In this document: piece by piece, positions 31,051 to 36,901 of the stretch
How the letters are laid out: the number at the start of each line of letters is the position of its first letter
How positions within the stretch are numbered: the first letter of the stretch is position 1
The notes under the pieces: generated by a model
The model's input: the letters and a program-made list of their open reading frames with translations, nothing else
What the model was told of the DNA's origin: nothing
Databases searched by the model: none
Source of the DNA: Alphaproteobacteria bacterium Ga0077535
Lineage (GTDB): Bacteria > Pseudomonadota > Alphaproteobacteria > Caulobacterales > Aquidulcibacteraceae
Reading direction: 5' to 3'
NCBI GenBank assembly: GCA_001464425.1
Contig: LNEK01000017.1
Location: 1-36,901 of the forward strand
Length of the DNA stretch: 36,901 nt
Program-made: the position numbers and the translations under genes

Positions 31051-31801
31051 ATGCCTGAAACTCATCTCCCCGTTGCGCTTTGGCTGAAGGCCAAGATCGA
31101 GTTTCAGAAGGAAGAGCTTTCCTCAACAAGCGACCTGATGGTCTATGCGGCGAGATTTCAGAAAGAAGTTATTCTCCAGATACGGAAACTACTTCCGCAA
31201 AATGCTGAGATTTCCATCGCATATCATGGCGATCCGAGACTTGGGTGCTTCGGCGACGTCGCCTACATCTTCTTGTCGGGATTTGCAGGCACCGCGACCC
31301 TTGTTTGATGCACTGAGCGGAGGCGCGCTGAGAGATGCGGCCGCGACAGCGGCTCATCGCATCTCACCGGGTAACATCCGACGTCTTGAAATCAGCGCGT
31401 CAGAACCATTTCCTGCCCAAGACGCTCCTCGCGACAACTCGCCGCCGCCACCGACTGTGCCTGTTATAATCTATACCGAAGACAATCCTCCCAAACGCGA
31501 AGAAAAGCGCAGCGTTACCAAGTCAGGCAACTCGCCGCCGCACCCCTGGCTTTGGTGGACTCTTCTCTTTTTGCTCCTGTTCGCGGGCTATGTTCGCCAT
31601 GAGCTAATCGCGGCAAAAGAAATGCGGCTCGTACGTCAATCATTAGCGCGAATTGAATCGGCATTTTCACGGCAAGAAACCGCCACCGTCGTCGAATGTC
31701 CAACACCGCCTGATGTCTATTTGTCTTGTCCCGCAAGCCGTCCTGAGCCGGCAGAGCGTCGAACCCGGCTCTATCGTTCCAATCCGGACAACTCCAACTA
31801 G
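31051..31801 (+). pseudogene. Unrecognised gene split by a frameshift, with one membrane segment
   Basis: Frame 1 from the ATG at 31051 encodes 85 residues (MPETHLPVALWLKAKIEFQ onward) and ends with TGA at 31306-31308. Frame 2 is open across that point to 31801 and has no in-frame ATG near the junction. A shift of +1 at GTT-TGA gives a continuous protein of about 249 residues: ...GFAGTATLV, then DALSGGALRDAAATAAHRIS, a Pro-rich linker, one membrane helix (WLWWTLLFLLLFAGYV) and a polar tail with two Cys. I do not recognise it. Base composition is visibly lower in GC than the neighbours, suggesting acquisition. A real mutation, a recoding event or a sequence error are all possible. Confidence 0.55.
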
Positions 31802-31824
31802 GCGGCCATGCTACCTTGGAAGAC

Positions 31825-33108
31825 CTACCCCCCCTCCATCCGCTCTTCCACCTCCCGCTCAACCCTGAGCGCGGTCAGCTGGTTGCGCTGTCTCCGCAGC
31901 ACTTGAAACCGATAGCCGTGAAACGCGAAGCGTTGGCCGGGCTCCGGGATCGCTTGCGCTTCGTGGATGACGAGGCCGGCAATCGTCACCGCTTCTTCGT
32001 CCGGCAAATCCCAGTTCATCACGCGGTTCAGATCGCGGATCGGGACTGAGCCGTCGACGTTGACGCTGCCGTCGGGCTGCGGGCGGACGCCTTGGACGGC
32101 GATGTCGTGCTCGTCTTTGATGTCGCCGACGATCTCTTCCAAGATATCTTCGAGCGTCACGAGGCCCATGAGCGCGCCGTATTCATCGACGACGAGAGCG
32201 AAATGCTCGCGCCGGCGCAGGAATTCGGCGAGCTGATCTTCGGCGCTGGTCGACATCGGCGTGAACCAAGGCGTGCGCATCACGGTGGTGACGTCGAAAC
32301 CGTCGCGGCCGTATTCGGAAATCGCGCGCAGGAGATCGCGCGCGTGCAGCACGCCGACGATGTTGTCGGGATCGTCCTTGTAGAGCGGCAGGCGCGTGTG
32401 CGGCGAACTCATCGCCTGGGCGAGCAATTCGCGCGGCGGCAAATCGATGTCGAGCGAGCGGATCGATTTGCGGTGGATCATCACGTCGGCGAGTTCGAGT
32501 TCGGAGAGATCGAGCGCGCCTAGGAGACGGTGGCGGGTTTCGGCTTCGACGCCGCCCTCCTCCGCGTGCATCTCGATGGCGCCGCCGATCTCGGCGCGGG
32601 CGGCGACCAGCACGTCGACGCTTTCATCGACGCGGACGCCGAAGAGTTTGAGGCCGTTGTTCACGATCCATTGCACGGCGGCGACGATCGGCGCGAGGAA
32701 GCGCACCATCCATTGCACCGGAATGGCGACCCAGCGCGCGATCTTGTCGGCGCTGGTGATGGCGTAGGTTTTGGGGCCGACTTCGCCGAAGATGAGCAGA
32801 AGCGGCGTCAGCACGATGGTGGTGACGAGCGGGGCGAGATCGCCGTAAAGGCCGGTGAAGATGCTGGAGCTGATGGCGGAGGCGGCGACTTGGACGAGGT
32901 TCGCGCCCAGCAGCACGGCGCCGATCATGCGCTCGCGGTTTTCGTTCAGTTTGTTGACGCGGGCGGCGAGCTTGTCGCCTTCGCGCTCGAGCGTCGCCAT
33001 GCGCGCGCGGGAGGCGCCGGTGAGCGCGGTTTCGGCGGCGGAGAAAAACGCATTGAGGAGAATGAGCACCGCGATGACGGCGGCGGCGGCGATGAGGGCT
33101 GTGGTCAT
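31825..33108 (-). CDS. CNNM/CorC-HlyC family transporter-like protein (DUF21 + CBS pair)
   Basis: Domains in order (427 residues): a DUF21 membrane domain with about four helices (first ~4-24; also GAVLLGANLVQVAAS and TIVLTPLLLIFGEVGPKTYA), a CBS pair (~205-330, including DDPDNIVGVLHARDLL and VVDEYGALMGLVTLEDILEEIVGDI), and a C-terminal CorC_HlyC domain (~345-425). The family was once called hemolysin-like; related CNNM and MpfA/YhdP-type proteins are linked to Mg2+ export or homeostasis. Its ATG overlaps the aroB stop (ATGA), so it is the third gene of the aroK operon, probably for expression convenience. It converges with the split gene ending at 31801. Confidence 0.92.
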   Translation of the reverse strand: MTTALIAAAAVIAVLILLNAFFSAAETALTGASRARMATLEREGDKLAARVNKLNENRERMIGAVLLGANLVQVAASAISSSIFTGLYGDLAPLVTTIVLTPLLLIFGEVGPKTYAITSADKIARWVAIPVQWMVRFLAPIVAAVQWIVNNGLKLFGVRVDESVDVLVAARAEIGGAIEMHAEEGGVEAETRHRLLGALDLSELELADVMIHRKSIRSLDIDLPPRELLAQAMSSPHTRLPLYKDDPDNIVGVLHARDLLRAISEYGRDGFDVTTVMRTPWFTPMSTSAEDQLAEFLRRREHFALVVDEYGALMGLVTLEDILEEIVGDIKDEHDIAVQGVRPQPDGSVNVDGSVPIRDLNRVMNWDLPDEEAVTIAGLVIHEAQAIPEPGQRFAFHGYRFQVLRRQRNQLTALRVEREVEERMEGG

Positions 33109-34214
33109 GATCTCGTTTCGATGTGCAGGAGTTCACGCACGACGTCTGCGGGCGTGTCCGGCTCGATGAAGGCGCGGCCGATGGCGCGCGCCAGGATGAA
33201 GGTGAGCTTGCCGGCTTGCGCCTTTTTGTCGGCGGCGGCGAGTTGCATGAGGCGGTCTGGGTCGTAGGGCGCGCCGGGAAGCTGGCGCAGATCGGTGATG
33301 AAGCCGGCTTGGGTTAAGTGCGTGCGCACGCGTTTGGCGTCGGCTTCGCTGCAGAGGCCAAGCGCGGCGGAGAGCTGGAAGGCGAGGCTCATGCCGGCGG
33401 CGACGGCTTCGCCGTGCAGCAGCGCGCCGTCGTAACCGGCATGGCCCTCGAGCGCGTGCGCGAAGGTGTGGCCGAGATTTAAGAGCGCGCGCTCGCCCTG
33501 CTCGGTCTCGTCGCGCTCGACGACGCCGGCCTTGAAGGCGATGGCTTTGGCTATGGCGTGGGTGAGCGGCTCGGCTTCGCCGGCAATGATGGCGGGCGCG
33601 TTTTGCTCGCACCATTGGAAGAAGGCGGCGTCGCTAATCAGGCCGAGTTTCACGATCTCCGCATAGCCGGCGCGGCGCTCGCGTTCGGGCAGCGTTGTCA
33701 GCAAGGACGGATCGGCGATGACCAGCTTGGGCTGGTTGATGAGGCCGACGAGGTTTTTGCCCTCGGGCGTGTCGATCGCGGTTTTGCCGCCGACGCTGGA
33801 GTCCACTTGCGCCAGCAGCGTCGTCGGGATCTGCACGAAGTCGACGCCGCGTTTGATGAGACCGGCGGTGAGTCCCGCAAGATCGCCGATGACGCCGCCG
33901 CCGAAGGCGATGATCAAATCTTTGCGGTTGATGCCGGCTTGCAGGAGATGGCGGCTGAGGAGTTCGAGGCCTTCGAAGCTCTTACTGCCCTCGCCCGGCG
34001 CGAGCGTGATTGTCCAATTCGTGAGGCCCGCCGCATCGAGCGAAGCAACGAGCGCGGCGCGGTGGTGGCGGGCGACGTTCTGGTCCGTGACGATGAAGAC
34101 GCGGCCAGTCGGTGCGAACGGCGCGATCAATTCGCCGGCGCGCGCAAGTAAACCGGCGCCGACATGCACGTCATACGAACGCGCATCGAGATTGACGCGA
34201 ATGGTTTGGGTCAC
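33105..34214 (-). CDS. aroB: 3-dehydroquinate synthase
   Basis: The 369-residue enzyme converts DAHP to 3-dehydroquinate, step two of the shikimate pathway, using NAD+ and a divalent metal. Visible are the NAD-binding FGGGVIGDLAGLTAG (~104-118), IPTTLLAQVDSSVGGKTAID (~129-148), and the metal-binding His residues in NLGHTFAHALEG and LLHGEAVAAGM. It starts with GTG at 34214, overlapping the stop of aroK by four bases (GTGA), and its own stop overlaps the next gene. Translation of all three is therefore probably coupled. Confidence 0.97.
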   Translation of the reverse strand: MTQTIRVNLDARSYDVHVGAGLLARAGELIAPFAPTGRVFIVTDQNVARHHRAALVASLDAAGLTNWTITLAPGEGSKSFEGLELLSRHLLQAGINRKDLIIAFGGGVIGDLAGLTAGLIKRGVDFVQIPTTLLAQVDSSVGGKTAIDTPEGKNLVGLINQPKLVIADPSLLTTLPERERRAGYAEIVKLGLISDAAFFQWCEQNAPAIIAGEAEPLTHAIAKAIAFKAGVVERDETEQGERALLNLGHTFAHALEGHAGYDGALLHGEAVAAGMSLAFQLSAALGLCSEADAKRVRTHLTQAGFITDLRQLPGAPYDPDRLMQLAAADKKAQAGKLTFILARAIGRAFIEPDTPADVVRELLHIETRS

Positions 34215-34816
34215 GCCTTCACCGCTTGATATTTTCGCAGGGCTTCGAGGATGAGGTTCACGGCGCTGTTGTGGGGGCCCACGCCGGTTTCGATGGTGAG
34301 ATCGGCTTCGGCGTAGATTGGATAGCGCTCGTCTATCAGACGCTGCATCACGGCGCGCGGGTCATCTTCTTTCAGCAGCGGGCGATCGTCACGCTTAGAG
34401 ACGCGCTTCATCAGCACGTCCAGCGGGGCTTTGAGCCAAATCGAAATGGCGCGTTCCTTCATGAGCGCGCGGGTGCGCGGATCGATGAAGGCGCCGCCGC
34501 CGGTGGCGAGCACGTGGACGGGGCCGGCGAGCAACCGGGCGATCACCTTGCGCTCGCCGCGGCGGAACTCGCACTCGCCATGTTCGGCGAAGATCGCCTC
34601 GACGCTGCGGCCGGCGGCGGTGACGATTTCGGCGTCGGCGTCGGCGAAGGGCAGTTGGAGGGCATGGGCGAGCCGGCGGCCCACCGTGGTCTTGCCTGCG
34701 CCCATGAGGCCGACGAGCGCGATCGTCCGCGCGGGAACCAGCCCCGCAGCATCGCGCCGCAGCGCCGCGGCGGCGTCTGGGCGCTCGCCGATGTCGCTGC
34801 TATCCGGGCGCGTCAC
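34211..34816 (-). CDS. aroK: Shikimate kinase
   Basis: The 201-residue protein phosphorylates shikimate with ATP. It has Walker A GLMGAGKTT (36-44), the shikimate-binding D-A-D pair (59-61), and GGGAF (106-110), and the lid region DDRPLL. The first ~28 residues are a variable extension. The start is GTG at 34816, supported by GAGGTGA 5-6 nt upstream. It heads the operon aroK-aroB-CNNM-type gene. The divergent small membrane protein gene starts 111 nt away. Confidence 0.96.
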   Translation of the reverse strand: MTRPDSSDIGERPDAAAALRRDAAGLVPARTIALVGLMGAGKTTVGRRLAHALQLPFADADAEIVTAAGRSVEAIFAEHGECEFRRGERKVIARLLAGPVHVLATGGGAFIDPRTRALMKERAISIWLKAPLDVLMKRVSKRDDRPLLKEDDPRAVMQRLIDERYPIYAEADLTIETGVGPHNSAVNLILEALRKYQAVKA

Positions 34817-34927
34817 GAATCACCTCAAAAGGACCGGAACGTAGTTAAGCACCGGGCCGGACTGGAAACTCGCCACATTTTGGGGGCATTCCTTCCCGCT
34901 CGCAACGGCAGGGGCCAAGAAGGCGAT

Positions 34928-35119
34928 ATGTTCAGACGTAGACGTCGCCGCAGCAGCTCTTTTGCCCGCCGCGCGCCTCCACAGGCGCGCCTGGCGATCA
35001 TCGGCGCGGGTGTTGCACTCTTCATCGCCTTATTCATCTTTTTCATCCGGCAATCGGACGAGCTTGCGCCCGCGCCGCAGGAAATCCGCGTCGAGCTACC
35101 CGACGCGTTCAAGGAATGA
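34928..35119 (+). CDS. Small single-pass membrane protein, function unknown
   Basis: The ATG at 34928 (AAGAAGG upstream) gives 63 residues; the long upstream extension of the frame is antisense to aroK and is rejected. The N-terminus is strongly basic (MFRRRRRRSSSFARR), then one membrane helix (about 22-41, AIIGAGVALFIALFIFFI) and a short acidic tail. By the positive-inside rule the C-terminus faces the periplasm. It precedes the exported protein gene by 7 nt, so the two probably form a pair in one transcript. Confidence 0.75.
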   Translation: MFRRRRRRSSSFARRAPPQARLAIIGAGVALFIALFIFFIRQSDELAPAPQEIRVELPDAFKE

Positions 35120-35126
35120 GACACAT

Positions 35127-36767
35127 ATGGTGACCAGAATAGTCGCTCTCGCCGCCTTCGTGGCGGCGGCCCCCCTCGCCGCCTATGCGCAAAGCTCACT
35201 GCCGACGCCGGTGGAGTCCGAGGCGCTGCAGGAGCTAAACGCTTGGAGCGTGAGCGCTATGACGCGCGAGCAAGGTGCGCTCGCGCCGGACCTGTGGGCG
35301 CGGAGCGATCCAGCTTTTCTGACGGCGGCGTTCGACAAGCTCCCGGCCGTTTACCAATCTCCGGCCGCGCAAGCGTTAGCGCGGCGGGTGCTGTTCAGCG
35401 GCGGCGACGCGCCGCGCGGCGATGCTCTGGCGGCGGCGCGCCAGCGCTTTGAAGCGATCGGGCGAATGGGCGCGGCCGATCAGCTTGGCATGTTGGTTTC
35501 GGGATCCGGCTCTTCGGCCAGCGATCCAATTATCGCGCAGTATGGAGCGCAGGCTGAACTCGCGCGCGGCCAACGCAACGCCGCGTGTTCGCGCGGACGC
35601 AGCGCCAGCGTCGGCGAAACCGTGCCGCCGTTCCTGCTTCGGCTGCGCGCCTATTGTGCAGCGGCGAGCGGTGATCGCGCCGCGGCCGATCTCGCGCTCG
35701 AACTTGCGCGCGCGCAGAACGCGGAAGACGCTTGGTACACCGGCGCTATTGCCGCGGCTGGCGGCGCGCCGGGCGCACGCCCGCCGATCGCGCGTTGGGA
35801 CAATTCGCTCTCGGTGCAGATTTCACTCGCGGGCGGACTCCGTCCAGGCCCGAACCCGCTGGCAAATGCATCGACGCTCGCGCTGGTGGCGCTAGCGCGC
35901 AGTGACCAGACTCCGCAGCCGCAACGCGCACAAGCGGCGTCGCTCGCATTTCAACGCGGCGCCATCGGCCCGCAGGAGGCGCGCACGATTTTGAGTGCGA
36001 CGCCGGCAGAAATCACATCGGCGCTGCCGCCGATCGTGCCGGCGCTACGTCGCATCGCGGCGGCGACACCGGCTGCGGGCGCGCCGGCCGATCCGGCTGC
36101 GCCATCAGCGCAAGATGTAACCAGCGCGGCGATCGCCGACGTATTACGCCAGGCGACGGCGCATGCGGATTTCGCTGCGGCGGCGCGCTTCTTCCGCACC
36201 GAGATCAACGCGCTGACGATTGCGCCGGATCAAGCCGCTGCGGTCTCGTTCGCGCGTGCGGCGATCAGCAATGGCGACGTGCAAGTGTCGCAACGGCTGG
36301 TGGCGAGCGCGCGTCAGGCCGGCGCTTCGGAAGCTGATCTTGCTCCGCTGGATGCAGCTTTGGCTGTGATGGCCGGCGTGCGCGGCGATGGCGGCACGAT
36401 GGCGATGCAACGCCGCATCGATGCTGGCGGCGCTCCCGGCGCGCGGGCGGCGGCGCGTGACGTGGCTATCCTCTCGGCGCTCGGCGCGCCGGTGAACGGC
36501 GCCGTGCAGGCGTTCTTTTTGAACAACGCGCCACAAGGCGGGGCGCGTGCCGATGCGGGCGCGATGCTGGCGCTCGGCGCGGCTGTTGATCGCGGCGCGA
36601 CCGGCGAAGGCGCGTTGCTGGCGGCGGCGGCGCTGGGCGAAGGCGGCCCAGCGGCGCTGGACGCGGAATCGCTGGAGCGCATCATCCGCGCGTTGCGTGG
36701 CTTGCGGCTTGAAGATGATGCGCGCCGGATCGCGGTGGAAGCGCTGCTGGCAGGCGCGCCGCGCTAA
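35127..36767 (+). CDS. Large exported alpha-helical repeat protein, function unknown
   Basis: The ATG at 35127, 7 nt after the previous stop and with AAGGAA about 10 nt upstream, gives 546 residues. The frame extends to 34962 but that would overlap the small gene. Residues 1-22 are a signal peptide (MVTRIVALAAFVAAAPLAAY, cleavage near AQ). The rest is very rich in Ala, Arg, Gly and Glu with regular helices (for example ALARRVLF, LAAARQRFEAI, ADLALELARAQ), suggesting a TPR- or solenoid-like scaffold, with a Pro/Ala linker near residue 320. Two Cys occur. I do not recognise the family. It is followed by a hairpin and the end of an insertion sequence. Confidence 0.75.
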   Translation: MVTRIVALAAFVAAAPLAAYAQSSLPTPVESEALQELNAWSVSAMTREQGALAPDLWARSDPAFLTAAFDKLPAVYQSPAAQALARRVLFSGGDAPRGDALAAARQRFEAIGRMGAADQLGMLVSGSGSSASDPIIAQYGAQAELARGQRNAACSRGRSASVGETVPPFLLRLRAYCAAASGDRAAADLALELARAQNAEDAWYTGAIAAAGGAPGARPPIARWDNSLSVQISLAGGLRPGPNPLANASTLALVALARSDQTPQPQRAQAASLAFQRGAIGPQEARTILSATPAEITSALPPIVPALRRIAAATPAAGAPADPAAPSAQDVTSAAIADVLRQATAHADFAAAARFFRTEINALTIAPDQAAAVSFARAAISNGDVQVSQRLVASARQAGASEADLAPLDAALAVMAGVRGDGGTMAMQRRIDAGGAPGARAAARDVAILSALGAPVNGAVQAFFLNNAPQGGARADAGAMLALGAAVDRGATGEGALLAAAALGEGGPAALDAESLERIIRALRGLRLEDDARRIAVEALLAGAPR

Positions 36768-36777
36768 AGGGACGAGC

Positions 36778-36797
36778 GGCCGCTTCTGGTTGCGGCC
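36778..36797. repeat. Hairpin between exported protein gene and IS30-type transposase
   Basis: A 6-bp inverted repeat (ggccgc / gcggcc) with an 8-nt loop abuts the transposase stop codon. It could be part of the insertion sequence's end or a transcription end signal without T run; the true IS boundary between 36768 and 36797 cannot be fixed from one end. Confidence 0.4.
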
Positions 36798-36901
36798 TCA
36801 ACCGATCGACGCAACACACTCACTAAATCGCTCTGCGGGGGTGCGGAAGTCCAGCGTTTTCCGTGGGCGTTCGTTGAGGCGGCGCGCGATCCGGTTGAGT
36901 T
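36798..36901 (-). mobile_element. IS30-family transposase, C-terminal 33 residues (cut by window edge)
   Basis: Reading the minus strand from 36899 gives LNRIARRLNERPRK, then TLDFRTPAERFSECVASIG and TGA at 36800-36798. This is the characteristic end of IS30-family DDE transposases, where the N-x-R-P-R-K-(T)-L-x-(F/Y)-x-T-P-x-E motif is nearly invariant. The rest of the element lies beyond the window. Its presence just after the exported protein gene marks an insertion point. Confidence 0.88.

Noticed and set aside
30895-31065. N-terminal extension of the DUF559 protein
   Set aside because: It translates the palindromic repeat at 30910-30964 and has no ribosome site.

Overview
The window reads as chromosomal DNA of a GC-rich alphaproteobacterium, most likely a member of the Caulobacterales or a Hyphomonadaceae-type lineage. 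The strongest taxonomic marker is a histidine phosphotransferase of the ChpT type followed by a CheY-like regulator and CheR. Tight head-to-tail operons, OmpA-like porins and many palindromic intergenic repeats also fit. No rRNA, tRNA or CRISPR array was seen. The organism call is inference; no database was consulted.

Layout, left to right. 1-2445: the start of a secreted protein gene cut by the left edge, then two paralogous beta-barrel porin genes, each with a strong intrinsic terminator. 2480-6240 (minus): an operon of a subtilisin-like lipoprotein, a small exported protein translationally coupled to it that may be a free-standing propeptide/inhibitor, an alpha/beta hydrolase and a SRPBCC protein. 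6350-7042: an unrecognised gene. 7043-10741 (minus): a serine beta-lactamase-fold protein, an OmpR-type regulator and a sensor kinase. 10888-11730: a divergent secreted EF-hand protein whose coiled-coil and low-complexity modules resemble the kinase's periplasmic part.

11758-13102 is the most unusual region. Five tandem cassettes of about 260-300 bp each carry the same parts: a paired hexamer GCATCC-N16-GCATCT, an A-rich leader with a Shine-Dalgarno site, a 30-39 codon hydrophobic peptide gene ending in Q-A-(A/S)-(L/Q)-I-V-A, and a GC-rich terminator. I do not recognise this family. It looks like a multicopy small-peptide system (secreted peptide, membrane peptide or toxin-like), and its neighbours suggest an envelope or signalling role.

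13113-20291 (minus): an alpha-2-macroglobulin gene followed by pbpC, the usual envelope-defence pair, with pbpC broken by a frameshift. 20482-28262: acyl-CoA synthetase, VIT-family transporter, DUF2188 protein, PLP-dependent decarboxylase, Dps, an epoxide-hydrolase-like protein and a KefB/C-type antiporter. 28375-30258: chpT-cheY-cheR. 30417-31801: an accessory patch of palindromic repeats around a DUF559 gene, plus a lower-GC gene split by a frameshift. 31825-34816 (minus): aroK-aroB-CNNM/CorC-type protein with start/stop overlaps. 34928-36767: a small membrane protein and a large exported helical-repeat protein. The right edge cuts into an IS30-family transposase gene.
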